Source: Gammaproteobacteria bacterium | GTDB taxonomy: Bacteria > Pseudomonadota > Gammaproteobacteria > Eutrophobiales > Eutrophobiaceae | NCBI GenBank assembly: GCA_016198885.1 | Contig: JACQHV010000053.1 | Coordinates: 1-16,508 of the forward strand | DNA length: 16,508 nt | Direction: 5' to 3' | Shown: positions 7,139 to 16,179 of the stretch, in pieces | Layout: the number at the start of each line of letters is the position of its first letter | Position numbering within the stretch: the stretch's first letter is position 1 | The notes under the pieces: model-generated | What the model was told of the DNA's origin: nothing | Seen by the model: only the letters and a program-made list of their open reading frames with translations | Database searches by the model: none | Translations under genes and position numbers: made by a program

Positions 7139-8560
7139 TCAATGCATCTGTCCACCAAACTGCTGCATTAATCCAGGTGCCAATGAACTGATATCACCAG
7201 CACCTAGAATCAACAGCAAATCACGGTCCTGAATTACACTGATCAATAATGAATTCAATTCTTCTTTCTGCTCGATAAAGATCGGATCAACCCGGCCCCG
7301 CAAGCGAATAGCCCGGCAGAGTGATCGACTATCGGCACCTGCTATGGCCTCTTCTCCGGCCGGGTAGACATCCAGTACAAACAACACTTCGACCTCGGAC
7401 AGAACATGAGTGAAATCTTCAAATAAATCCCGCGTGCGGGTATATCGGTGTGGTTGAAAGATCACTACCAGACGACGTTCAGGCCAACCCGCATGCAAGG
7501 CCTGAAATGTTGCGGAGATCTCGCGTGGATGATGACCATAGTCATCAATAACGAGCACTTGCTTGCCATCAATCAGGATCTCACCTAAAACATGGCAACG
7601 TCTTGCGATCCCCTGAAAGTTGCGCAATGCATGAATGATGCATTCTTCTGCGATGCCCAATTCATAGGCCACGGCTATTGCAGCCAGCGCATTCTGAACA
7701 TTGTGTTTCCCCGGTAAATTAAGTTCGACATCCATCCAGTCCATACCATCCTTTCGTGTTACCCGGAACCAGGTTTTATTACCTTCCTGTTTGATCAGGC
7801 GTGCATGAACATCAGCTTCATAATCAATACCATAGGTCACCAACGGCTTCGTAATATCGTCCCGTATCTTTCTTATGCCGCCGTCATCAATACAGACAAT
7901 TGCCAAACCGTAAAAAGGCAGGCGTTGCAGAAATTCGATAAAGTTTTTCTGCAGTCGGGCAAAGTCTCCGCCGTAATTCACCAGATGATCGGCATCGATA
8001 TTGGTCAAGACGGCCATAATGGGTTGCAAATGAAGAAAGGAGGCATCACTCTCGTCTGCCTCAGCGACCAGATATTTACCCCTGCCAAGACGCGCATGCG
8101 ATCCTGAACTGTTCAACAAACCGCCTATAACATAGGTCGGATCGAGTCCCCCTTCTGCAAGCAGACTGGCGATGAGACTGGTGGTGGTTGTTTTACCGTG
8201 TGTGCCCGCGACAGCGATGCCATGCTGGAAACGCATTAATTCAGCAAGCATTTCCGCACGCGGGATGATGGGGATGCGTTGTGCGCGTGCTTCCTGCAAT
8301 TCTGGATTATCCTGCGCTACGGCACTTGAAAACACGACGACATCGCTGCCATTAATATGTTCGGGTATATGACCCCTTACCACATTAATCCCCAGACCTT
8401 GCAGACGCCGTGTTACCCGGTTTTCCTGCAAATCAGATCCAGACACTGCGTAACCAAGATTATGTAAAACCTCGGCGATACCACTCATGCCAGCACCACC
8501 AATCCCGACAAAATGGATATGTTTGACCCTGCCCATGACCTGTTCAAATTTATCAGGCAT
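7139..8560 (-). CDS. murC: UDP-N-acetylmuramate--L-alanine ligase
   Basis: MurC adds L-alanine to UDP-MurNAc with ATP, the first of the four Mur ligase steps in the cytoplasm. The 473 residues are typical. The N-terminal Rossmann-like UDP-binding domain has GIGGAGMSGIA (19-29), the central domain has the P-loop GTHGKTTTT (119-127) and the acidic AEADESD (167-173), and the C-terminal domain has DDYGHHP (339-345). The ATG at 8560 overlaps the end of murG by eight bases and has AAGGTGG just upstream. An ATG at residue 9 (8536) is possible but has a poorer ribosome site. It is followed by murB after nine bases. Confidence 0.98.
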   Translation of the reverse strand: MPDKFEQVMGRVKHIHFVGIGGAGMSGIAEVLHNLGYAVSGSDLQENRVTRRLQGLGINVVRGHIPEHINGSDVVVFSSAVAQDNPELQEARAQRIPIIPRAEMLAELMRFQHGIAVAGTHGKTTTTSLIASLLAEGGLDPTYVIGGLLNSSGSHARLGRGKYLVAEADESDASFLHLQPIMAVLTNIDADHLVNYGGDFARLQKNFIEFLQRLPFYGLAIVCIDDGGIRKIRDDITKPLVTYGIDYEADVHARLIKQEGNKTWFRVTRKDGMDWMDVELNLPGKHNVQNALAAIAVAYELGIAEECIIHALRNFQGIARRCHVLGEILIDGKQVLVIDDYGHHPREISATFQALHAGWPERRLVVIFQPHRYTRTRDLFEDFTHVLSEVEVLFVLDVYPAGEEAIAGADSRSLCRAIRLRGRVDPIFIEQKEELNSLLISVIQDRDLLLILGAGDISSLAPGLMQQFGGQMH

Positions 8561-9638
8561 AGGCCACCTTCAGACATAGCTCGGCTACTTGCTCTGTGGC
8601 TGCGGGTTTTGCCAACGCCCTTGCTTCTTGCGCCATCGCCAGCAGACGGGAGCGGGAATGGTAGAGTTCATTCAATAATTGCTCCAGATTCTCACTGGTA
8701 AACTCGGGCTCAGGCAGGAGAAGTGCGCCGCCCTGATCACTGAGATAACGGGCATTGGCAGTCTGATGATCGTCGACGGCATATGGAAACGGTACAAGGA
8801 TAGATGCAACACCTACTGCGGAGAGTTCTGCAATTGTAAGTGCACCGGCCCGGCAAATGACGATGTCAGCCCAGGCATAAGCTTCAGCCATATCATCAAT
8901 GTAGGGTTCAAGCCGCGCAATACAATTCAATGTCTTATAAAGGGCTACAGTTTCCGCATAATGACTCTGCCCGGTTTGATGTATGATTTCCAATTTAATA
9001 TTTCGGGGGAGGAGAGCCACGGCATATGGGACAATCTGATTTAATGTCCTTGCCCCCTGACTTCCCCCAAGCACCAGTAATTTCATCACTTCTGCATTTT
9101 CAACTCTCATGCGTTTATCCGGTGCATTGACATTAAGTATCTCCGTACGTACAGGATTACCTGTGGTCTGTGCCTTGAATTTCATAGGGAAGGTTTTTGG
9201 ATACGCCTCCATGACAGCATCGGCCAACGGGGCAAGCAGACGATTTGTCAAACCTGCAATCGCGTTCTGCTCATGAATACATAATGGTATTCGCATTAAC
9301 CACGCAGCTATACCACCGGGTCCACTGGCAAATCCTCCCATGCCTAATACTGCTGCGGGTTTTCGTCGTATAAATATCATCAACGCTTGTATCAAAGCAA
9401 TGCAGAGAATTACAGGGGCCTGCATCCATTTAATTACGCCCTTGCCACGCAGACCGTTGATATTGATCGTTAATAGTGGAAAACCATTTGCTGGAACAAG
9501 TTGTGCCTCCAATCCATGACTTGTACCTAACCACAGCAACGGGACACCACGACGTTTGAGATAATCTGCTACCGCCAATGCCGGATAGACATGGCCTCCT
9601 GTACCTCCTGCCATGATCAAAATGGGTCTATGCAGCAT
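8553..9638 (-). CDS. murG: UDP-GlcNAc:undecaprenyl-PP-MurNAc-pentapeptide GlcNAc transferase
   Basis: MurG is a GT-B fold glycosyltransferase on the inner face of the cytoplasmic membrane. It converts lipid I to lipid II. The 361 residues have GGTGGH at 11-16, GMGGFASGPGG at 99-109, NPVR at 161-164, GGSQGAR at 191-197, and the UDP-GlcNAc pocket RAGALTIAE at 263-271 with PFPYAVDDHQ at 283-292. The frame is open for 37 more codons up to 9749, but that part lies inside ftsW and looks like no MurG. I therefore start at ATG 9638, where AGGTG lies close upstream. This start overlaps the ftsW end by 11 bases. MurC begins within the last bases of murG. Confidence 0.98.
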   Translation of the reverse strand: MLHRPILIMAGGTGGHVYPALAVADYLKRRGVPLLWLGTSHGLEAQLVPANGFPLLTININGLRGKGVIKWMQAPVILCIALIQALMIFIRRKPAAVLGMGGFASGPGGIAAWLMRIPLCIHEQNAIAGLTNRLLAPLADAVMEAYPKTFPMKFKAQTTGNPVRTEILNVNAPDKRMRVENAEVMKLLVLGGSQGARTLNQIVPYAVALLPRNIKLEIIHQTGQSHYAETVALYKTLNCIARLEPYIDDMAEAYAWADIVICRAGALTIAELSAVGVASILVPFPYAVDDHQTANARYLSDQGGALLLPEPEFTSENLEQLLNELYHSRSRLLAMAQEARALAKPAATEQVAELCLKVAYA

Positions 9639-10830
9639 AGACACCTGCCTTGTCAGGTATGATGACGCGTCTGCACTGTTTGTTTTCAAATTCAATACGC
9701 AACAAAACTGCCAACAGAATACAGGTGATGATGATACTGTTTCCGCCATAACTCATCAGGGGCAAGGTTAAACCTTTAGTGGGCAACACTCCCATATTGA
9801 CCCCGATATTGATAAAAGCCTGTATACCGATTATCAGACCAATACCATAAGCGAAATAAGCAGCAAATTGTTTACCATTCAATTCCGCAACATGGCCAAT
9901 TACAAATGCCCGCCACACAAGAAAACAAAATAAAAGTATGACGAATATGCTGCCTGCCAGTCCCAATTCTTCCGCCAATACAGCAAACACAAAATCGGTA
10001 TGTGCCTCAGGCAGGTAAAACAGCTTTTGTATGCTGCTGCCCAATCCAACACCAAACCAATTGCCTCGTCCAAATGCGATTAACGCCTGAGTTAACTGGA
10101 AACCGCTGTTAAAAGGGTCCTGCCAGGGATCAACAAAACTCATAAGCCGATGCATTCTGTAGGGGGACAGCACTGCAAGAGACATCAAGGCCGTAGCTGC
10201 AGTTAAAACCCATGCAAAAAACCGGCTGAGCGGCACTCCTCCCATAAATAACATACCCAATGCTGTGGCAAACATCACAACACAGGCCCCGTAATCCGGT
10301 TCAAGCAACAACAGGCCGGAGATCACAGTCAACACGATGATTGGGAAGATGAATCCTGTAAAACTTTTCCTCACCTTTTCTCCACGTCTTACCATATATC
10401 CTGCAAGATATGCGATTACACAGAATTTGACTGGCTCGGATGCCTGCAATGCAAACGGCCCACTACGTATCCAACGCATACTGCCATTAACCTCGTGACC
10501 AATTTCAGGAATTAAAACCAGAATCAGAAGCAACAGACCGGCAACCAGGAGAGGCACGCTTGATTTTTGCCATATATTTAATGGGAGCCGGACTACAATA
10601 AAAGCGAGACATAATCCAATGCAGACTGAAACTGTTTGACGCCAGAAATAATATAACGGTTCGTGAAATTGCCGATCAGCAACAGTGACTGAAGATGATG
10701 CAACCATAACCAGACCAAGACCGATCAGAATTATTGATACCGTTATCAACCAAATATCGTACTCGAAGAATATACCCTGTTTTGCAATTGACCCGCTTTT
10801 TGGTACAGCTTGCTGATGTCCGTACGTCAT
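9628..10830 (-). CDS. ftsW: SEDS-family septal peptidoglycan polymerase FtsW
   Basis: FtsW polymerises lipid II into glycan strands at the septum in partnership with FtsI. The 400 residues are mostly hydrophobic, consistent with about ten membrane segments. Family motifs are clear: LLEPDYG at 175-181, SPYRMHRLMSFVDPW at 222-236, GFQLTQALIAFGRG at 243-256, and the large periplasmic loop with LPEAHTDFVFA, in which Asp279 matches the catalytic aspartate. KGLTLPLMSYGGNS is at 362-375. FtsW rather than RodA is indicated by the setting between murD and murG. The ATG at 10830 follows the murD stop directly (TAAATG), so translation is probably coupled. Confidence 0.97.
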   Translation of the reverse strand: MTYGHQQAVPKSGSIAKQGIFFEYDIWLITVSIILIGLGLVMVASSSVTVADRQFHEPLYYFWRQTVSVCIGLCLAFIVVRLPLNIWQKSSVPLLVAGLLLLILVLIPEIGHEVNGSMRWIRSGPFALQASEPVKFCVIAYLAGYMVRRGEKVRKSFTGFIFPIIVLTVISGLLLLEPDYGACVVMFATALGMLFMGGVPLSRFFAWVLTAATALMSLAVLSPYRMHRLMSFVDPWQDPFNSGFQLTQALIAFGRGNWFGVGLGSSIQKLFYLPEAHTDFVFAVLAEELGLAGSIFVILLFCFLVWRAFVIGHVAELNGKQFAAYFAYGIGLIIGIQAFINIGVNMGVLPTKGLTLPLMSYGGNSIIITCILLAVLLRIEFENKQCRRVIIPDKAGVYAA

Positions 10831-12180
10831 TTAACAACTCATCAAAGTCTCAACTGCTTTTTTAAATGCATCGCCACGCGCCTGATAATCTTTGTACATG
10901 TCAAAACTTGCGCATGCGGGAGAAAGCAACACCACATCGCCGGTTATTGCAAGATTGGCAGCTTTATTAACTGCTGAATCCATATCGCCTGCATCATATA
11001 CAGGTACAATATTCTGCAGAACCCGTTTGATGATCGGACCATCACGCCCTATCACTACCGCCGCACGAATATGATCAGCCGCTACGTCAGCCAGACTATT
11101 AAAATCGGCGCCTTTACTGTCGCCACCCGCAATCAGGATCAAATTTTTATTATCTGCCAAACCTCTGATTGCAGCTGATGCTGCACCGACGTTAGTTCCT
11201 TTGGAGTCGTCATACCAACGAACACCATTTATTTCTTTAATCAATTGACAACGGTGTGGTAATCCGGCAAATGTTTGTAATACTTTCAACATGGCTTCTT
11301 CAGGTAATTTAAGTGCTTCCCCCAATGCCAGTGCCGCAAGTGAATTTGCAATATTATGTTCGCCAGAAATTCGAATCTTCCCAACCGGTATCAGTTTTTC
11401 ACCGCCCTTGACCAACCATCTGATATTGTCATAACTACGAACACCATAAACATCACCAGCTGGATCAGTGAGTGTAAAACCGGATTCTTTTCTTCCTGCC
11501 CGCCTCATTTTTACCACATTGGAATCATCAAGATTAATCACCATGGTACCGTCACCACTATAGATGCGTGACTTTGCAATGGCGTAATCATCCAGGGTTG
11601 CATAACGATCCATATGATCCTCAGTAACATTCAACACAACCGAAGCAAATGCATTCAATGAAGAGACGGTTTCCAATTGAAAACTGGAAAGTTCCAATAT
11701 GAATACATCGAAATTGCCTTCATGAAGCAGATCAAGTGCAGGGAGTCCAATATTGCCACCCAATCCCACTTTTAATCCTGCCGCGCGCGCCATCTCGGCT
11801 ATTAAGGTTGTCACCGTACTCTTGCCATTCGAACCAGTTACGGCTATGACAGGAGCAGTTATCTCCTGACAGAATAATTCGATATCCCCGCATACCTTAA
11901 TGCCAGTTTCCATTGCGTTTGCTATAGCAGGTTCTCGTAAGGATACGCCCGGGCTGATTAATAATTGATTTGAATTGCATAGCAGCCCCGCATCAAAACC
12001 ACCCAGATATAATGGTATACGTGGATATTGCTTGCGCATCGCTTCCAGCATTGGTGGATCTTTTCGACTGTCTGTTACGGCAAATTCAACATGTCGATCG
12101 GCAAGATAACGGGCACAGGCAAAACCCGTCTTCCCCAAACCTACGATGACTGTATCAAATTGTTTATCACTGTTTTTCAT
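10831..12180 (-). CDS. murD: UDP-N-acetylmuramoyl-L-alanine--D-glutamate ligase
   Basis: MurD adds D-glutamate to UDP-MurNAc-L-Ala in the cytoplasm. From ATG 12180 the protein has 449 residues, as usual. It shows the N-terminal UDP-binding GLGKTG (14-19), the P-loop TGSNGKST (115-122), AKSRIY with the lysine that is carbamylated in the family, DDSKGTN, and the C-terminal SPACASFDMYKDYQARGDAF. The frame stays open to 12309, inside mraY; that stretch has no family similarity. The ATG at 12180 lacks a Shine-Dalgarno sequence, while an in-frame TTG at 12210 has GAGGAAG six bases upstream overlapping the mraY stop and would add ten residues. The start is thus uncertain within ten codons. The stop touches the ftsW start. 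Confidence 0.97.
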   Translation of the reverse strand: MKNSDKQFDTVIVGLGKTGFACARYLADRHVEFAVTDSRKDPPMLEAMRKQYPRIPLYLGGFDAGLLCNSNQLLISPGVSLREPAIANAMETGIKVCGDIELFCQEITAPVIAVTGSNGKSTVTTLIAEMARAAGLKVGLGGNIGLPALDLLHEGNFDVFILELSSFQLETVSSLNAFASVVLNVTEDHMDRYATLDDYAIAKSRIYSGDGTMVINLDDSNVVKMRRAGRKESGFTLTDPAGDVYGVRSYDNIRWLVKGGEKLIPVGKIRISGEHNIANSLAALALGEALKLPEEAMLKVLQTFAGLPHRCQLIKEINGVRWYDDSKGTNVGAASAAIRGLADNKNLILIAGGDSKGADFNSLADVAADHIRAAVVIGRDGPIIKRVLQNIVPVYDAGDMDSAVNKAANLAITGDVVLLSPACASFDMYKDYQARGDAFKKAVETLMSC

Positions 12181-12207
12181 ATCAGCTATTTGTGCAGCAA
12201 AACAGTT

Positions 12208-12223
12208 CAATGCCTGCTTCCTC
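12208..12223 (-). promoter_or_regulatory. Shine-Dalgarno sequence and alternative TTG start of murD
   Basis: GAGGAAG (12223-12217) lies six bases before a TTG (12210-12208) in frame with murD. It overlaps the TGA stop of mraY, the usual arrangement for coupled genes. It is the best ribosome site near the murD start and could make TTG the true initiator, with M at 12180 being internal. Confidence 0.45.
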
Positions 12224-13304
12224 AACGTATCTTCAGACTGGCCAGACCAATCAATACCAGTATTACCGTGATAATCCAGAAACGAACTATCACTCTGGGT
12301 TCCGGCCAACCCTTTAATTCATAATGATGATGCAGTGGCGCCATATGGAATATGCGCCGACCGGTTAATTTGTAGGAACCAACCTGCAGGATCACAGACA
12401 CTGTCTCCATTACGAAAACGCCGCCCATGATGAACAGAACAAGTTCCTGGCGGACAAGAATAGCGACAACACCCAGTGCCGCCCCTAACGCCAGGGCGCC
12501 GATATCACCCATAAACACTTGTGCTGGATAGGTGTTAAACCACAGAAAACCCAAACCAGAACCCACCATTGCCCCACAAAAGACAGCGATCTCACCCACG
12601 CCCGGCACATAGGGAATACCGAGATACTCTGCAAAACGTACATTACCCGTTACATAGGCAAAGATTGCCAGGGCGCCTGCCACCATTACCGTTGGTAATA
12701 TAGCCAGCCCATCAAGTCCATCCGTCAGGTTCACTGCATTGCTTGTCCCGACAATTACAAAATAAGCCATGACAATATACATCCAGCCGAGATTAAAACT
12801 AATCGCCTTGATAAATGGCACGATCAATTGTGTTTCTGCCGGCAAATTCGCTGTCATGTAAAGAAACATGGCAGCAGTCAATCCAATAATTGATTGCAGA
12901 AGGTATTTGTAGCGCGCTGCCAAACCATTGGGGTCCTGATTAACAACTTTACGGTAATCATCCATCCAGCCAACAGCACCAAACAACAAGGTTACGAGGA
13001 GCGCCACCCAAATAAACCGGTTGTTAAGGTCGGCCCAGAAAATTGTACTCACCGCTATGGATACCAGAATCAACAGCCCACCCATCGTCGGGGTACCGGA
13101 TTTTTCAAGATGTGATTTAGGCCCCTCCAAACGTACATTCTGACCAATCTGGTATTCACTTAAACGGCGGATTAAATAGGGTCCTACCAGTAACGCAATG
13201 AATAATGAAGTCAATACACCCAAAATTGTACGCAATGTCAGATACTGAAAGACATTAAAACCACTGTGATATCTTGTTAGATACTCTGTCAGCCAAATCA
13301 ACAT
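12222..13304 (-). CDS. mraY: Phospho-N-acetylmuramoyl-pentapeptide transferase
   Basis: MraY moves phospho-MurNAc-pentapeptide from UDP to undecaprenyl phosphate in the inner membrane, forming lipid I. The 360 residues match the family exactly and include about ten hydrophobic segments. Landmarks are GPKSHLEKSGTPTMGG (61-76), the Asp115-Asp116 pair in GWMDDYRKV, NLTDGLDGLA with Asp195 and Asp198, Asp267 in FMGDIGA, and the histidine motif MAPLHHHYELKGWPE (321-335). All catalytic acidic residues are present. The start WLTEYLTRYHSGFNVFQYLTLR is a typical proteobacterial N-terminus. The ATG at 13304 is two bases after the murF stop. Confidence 0.99.
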   Translation of the reverse strand: MLIWLTEYLTRYHSGFNVFQYLTLRTILGVLTSLFIALLVGPYLIRRLSEYQIGQNVRLEGPKSHLEKSGTPTMGGLLILVSIAVSTIFWADLNNRFIWVALLVTLLFGAVGWMDDYRKVVNQDPNGLAARYKYLLQSIIGLTAAMFLYMTANLPAETQLIVPFIKAISFNLGWMYIVMAYFVIVGTSNAVNLTDGLDGLAILPTVMVAGALAIFAYVTGNVRFAEYLGIPYVPGVGEIAVFCGAMVGSGLGFLWFNTYPAQVFMGDIGALALGAALGVVAILVRQELVLFIMGGVFVMETVSVILQVGSYKLTGRRIFHMAPLHHHYELKGWPEPRVIVRFWIITVILVLIGLASLKIR

Positions 13305-13306
13305 GT

Positions 13307-14659
13307 TTAGTTATTTGTCTCCAGAATTTTCACAACACGTTCCATCTGCATTGCGCGCGATCCCTTAACTAATACAATTACATCAGATGTAATGTCTGTC
13401 TGAATATTTTCGACAAGTTGTTTGATATCAGCAAAATGCTGTGCATCATCACCAAAAGATTCAACTGCGGCATGACTTAACGGTCCAGTTGCAAACAATT
13501 TTTCAATGCCGGACTCTCTGGCAGCTTTACCTGCCCGCGCATGCATCGCCTCACTTTCCGGACCCAGTTCGCCCATATCTCCCAATACCAGCCAATGCCT
13601 TCCCTGAAAGGCAGAAATTACGTTTAGTGCTGCATCAAGTGAGGCCGGATTTGCGTTATAGGTATCATCAATGATCAGTGAATGATTCATACCAGATTTT
13701 GTTTCCAGCCGGCCCTTTACCACGGGCGTGTTTTCCAGACCGCGTTTAATCAAGGTAAGATTTATATTCAAGCCAATAGCACAGGCCGCAGCAGCTAATG
13801 CATTAATGATGTTGTGTCTGCCCAGCAACGGCAATGAAATATCAATTGATCCAGAGGGTGTTGTCATGACAAAATCGTTCCTGCCTCTGGATACAGATTG
13901 TGAAATAATTTTTGCGCTGATATCTGCGGGTCGTTCCATTCCAAAACTCAGTTGACTGAATTCAGTTATCTTATCCCGCCAAAATTCAGCATATGAATCA
14001 TCTGCATTAATGATGGCAATACCATTCTGATCCAGGCCCCCAAAAATCTCGGCCTTCGCGCTTGCCACACCCTCAATACTTCCAAATCCTTCCAGGTGAG
14101 CTGGGGCACATTGTGTAATTAACGCGACATTGGGCCGGGCGATTTGGCTGAGCCATGCAATTTCTCCCGGATGATTTGCACCCATCTCTACAACCGCATA
14201 CCGGTGCTCATTACCCAAGCCAAACAGAGTCAATGGAACACCAATGTCATTATTCAGGTTCCCTTGTGTCGCCAATACCGGGGCTTGCAGGCGTAATATA
14301 TTGACCAACATTTCCTTGACGGTTGTCTTGCCGTTGCTGCCGGTAATCGCAACCAGAGGAATATCAAATTCCGAACGCCAATACTCAGCCAGTTTGCCCA
14401 TCGCATGGCGGGTATTTTCAACGACAATCATGGGCAGATATTGTTCATTCGCCTTTTGCACCAGGGCGGCACTTGCCCCGTGCTGTTTTGCATTCTTCAG
14501 AAAATCATGGCCATCAAAACGATTACCTTTAAGGGCGATAAATAACTCTCCATTATTCACCTTGCGACTATCAGTACTGCAGCCGGAAAATCTGACATCC
14601 TCACCAAAATAAATTGATTGTAATGATTTAGCGGCTTCGGAAAGTTTCATATTGATCAT
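13307..14659 (-). CDS. murF: UDP-MurNAc-tripeptide--D-alanyl-D-alanine ligase
   Basis: MurF adds the D-Ala-D-Ala made by Ddl, completing UDP-MurNAc-pentapeptide in the cytoplasm. The 450 residues are typical. Early motifs are STDSRKVNNGELFIAL (28-43), which marks the MurE/MurF N-terminal domain. The P-loop is TGSNGKTT (106-113), followed by VEMGANHPGEI, DDTYNANPAS and GDMGELG, all characteristic of MurF. ATG 14659 overlaps the murE stop in an ATGA, suggesting translational coupling; another ATG three codons later (14650, MKLSEAAKSL) is an equally reasonable start. The Shine-Dalgarno match AGGT is close to the first and distant from the second. Confidence 0.98.
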   Translation of the reverse strand: MINMKLSEAAKSLQSIYFGEDVRFSGCSTDSRKVNNGELFIALKGNRFDGHDFLKNAKQHGASAALVQKANEQYLPMIVVENTRHAMGKLAEYWRSEFDIPLVAITGSNGKTTVKEMLVNILRLQAPVLATQGNLNNDIGVPLTLFGLGNEHRYAVVEMGANHPGEIAWLSQIARPNVALITQCAPAHLEGFGSIEGVASAKAEIFGGLDQNGIAIINADDSYAEFWRDKITEFSQLSFGMERPADISAKIISQSVSRGRNDFVMTTPSGSIDISLPLLGRHNIINALAAAACAIGLNINLTLIKRGLENTPVVKGRLETKSGMNHSLIIDDTYNANPASLDAALNVISAFQGRHWLVLGDMGELGPESEAMHARAGKAARESGIEKLFATGPLSHAAVESFGDDAQHFADIKQLVENIQTDITSDVIVLVKGSRAMQMERVVKILETNN

Positions 14660-16179
14660 CTACCTGACTCCAGCACACGACGTACAATCTGTTGGTCGCT
14701 GAAGAAGTGACGGACTCCTCTGATTTCCTGATAATTCTCATGTCCTTTGCCAGCAATTAATATAATGTCATTTTTACTCGCTGCAGTGATGGTAGATACA
14801 ATTACCTTTTCACGATCAGCATTTATCGTTAACTGATTATGTTTTTGTATGCCACTAAGAATATCCTGAATAATTGCATCAGGATCTTCATTACGGGGAT
14901 TATCACTGGTCAATACGATTGCATCTGCATATTGTTCTGCCACTGCGCCCATCTGAGAGCGTTTCCCCCTGTCACGTTCCCCTCCACAACCAAACACGCA
15001 ATATAAAGTACCCTGACATTGTGCCTTTAACGTCTGCAATACCTGTTCTAATGCATCGGGTGTGTGCGCATAATCGACTATTACTTGCGGATGAAGATTG
15101 CCGCCAAATCTTTCCATGCGTCCTGGAATATTTCTGCATTGAGATAATCTGAGTAATGCCTGATCAAGTGGAATATCGAGCAGACATAGCGCCGACAGAC
15201 CGGCTAAAAGATTATAGGCATTAAAATTCCCAAACAGTTGGGCACTTAAAGAACCTTCTCCCCAGGGGGTATTTACTTCTAATTGCAACTTATCGGAATG
15301 ATTGGATATTGACTTTCCGGAAACAACCGACACGTTTTTGTCAGGCTTTAAATTTGTATCCGCACCAAGCGTGTATGCAATTACTTGTACATCATTACCC
15401 AGTTTCTTAATGAGAGATCTGCCAAAATCATCATCGAGATTAATCACAGCCTTGCTAATCTGATAGTCGGTAAAAAACCGGCGCTTTGCATTGGCATAAT
15501 TTTTCATATCACCATGATAATCAAGATGATCCCGGCTCAGGTTGGTAAAAATCCCCAAATCAAAATCGACACCTGCAATACGATGTTGATCCAGACCATG
15601 TGATGAGACCTCTAATACGACATGATCTATGTTCTGGTCCCGCATATCAGCCAGCAGGTGATGCAGTGTGATCGGATCTGGCGTTGTATTCAGTCCTTGA
15701 ATCAAATTATTTATCGATCCATATCCCAGGGTACCGATTAATCCGCACACATTCTGACTAGCGTCAGAAAGTGATTGCGCAAGGATATGACTTACTGAGG
15801 TTTTGCCATTAGTACCAGTCACACCAATAACAGTCATTTCAGCAGATGGGTGACCGTAGAAACGATCCGCAATAATCCCTGCTTTGGAATGTAAATCCTT
15901 AACACATAATAACGGGACTGAACATATCAATGACTCCGGCAGATTTCCTGCTTCTGCCACAACAGCACTGGCGCCGGCATTGACAGCTGCATTGATAAAC
16001 GGGATAGCACTTCGTTGACCTGTGCGGCATGCAATAAATAAATCACCCTCTATGACTTTTCGACTGTCTATTGCAATACCTGTAACATCAACATCAGAAA
16101 AAGATGTTTCACTGACAAATCCCTGCAAAAGAATACTTAAGGGAAAGCCGTTTGTTTTCGACAATACCGCCATCATCAC
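14656..16179 (-). CDS. murE: UDP-MurNAc-L-Ala-D-Glu--meso-diaminopimelate ligase
   Basis: MurE adds the third stem-peptide residue in the cytoplasm. The 507 residues contain IDSRKVIEGDLFIA (37-50), the P-loop TGTNGKT (121-127), TTPDP (165-169) for UDP-muropeptide binding, ANAKRRFF with the carbamylated-lysine candidate Lys232, and DNPRNEDP (426-433). The DNPR sequence is the known signature for meso-diaminopimelate rather than lysine, which fits a Gram-negative cell. The longest frame begins with GTG at 16179, overlapping the ftsI stop as GTGA, and is followed by ATG at 16176 and 16173. GGAG lies eight bases before the GTG and 11 before the first ATG, so the exact initiator is open within two codons. 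Confidence 0.98.
   Translation of the reverse strand: MMMAVLSKTNGFPLSILLQGFVSETSFSDVDVTGIAIDSRKVIEGDLFIACRTGQRSAIPFINAAVNAGASAVVAEAGNLPESLICSVPLLCVKDLHSKAGIIADRFYGHPSAEMTVIGVTGTNGKTSVSHILAQSLSDASQNVCGLIGTLGYGSINNLIQGLNTTPDPITLHHLLADMRDQNIDHVVLEVSSHGLDQHRIAGVDFDLGIFTNLSRDHLDYHGDMKNYANAKRRFFTDYQISKAVINLDDDFGRSLIKKLGNDVQVIAYTLGADTNLKPDKNVSVVSGKSISNHSDKLQLEVNTPWGEGSLSAQLFGNFNAYNLLAGLSALCLLDIPLDQALLRLSQCRNIPGRMERFGGNLHPQVIVDYAHTPDALEQVLQTLKAQCQGTLYCVFGCGGERDRGKRSQMGAVAEQYADAIVLTSDNPRNEDPDAIIQDILSGIQKHNQLTINADREKVIVSTITAASKNDIILIAGKGHENYQEIRGVRHFFSDQQIVRRVLESGR

Noticed and set aside
9246..9251. TTGACA on the minus strand inside murG
   Set aside because: There is no -10-like sequence at 16 to 18 bases, so it is not a credible internal promoter.
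9639..9749. Open frame extending murG by 37 codons upstream
   Set aside because: It lies inside ftsW, has no MurG similarity, and the ATG at 9638 has a good ribosome site right before the conserved GGTGGH region.
12211..12309. Extension of murD up to 12309
   Set aside because: It overlaps the mraY end by 88 bases and matches no MurD N-terminus; only the last ten codons, from the TTG at 12210, remain plausible.
14244..14612. 122-codon plus-strand frame opposite murF
   Set aside because: It is antisense to conserved MurF domains including the P-loop, with no start signals or domain.
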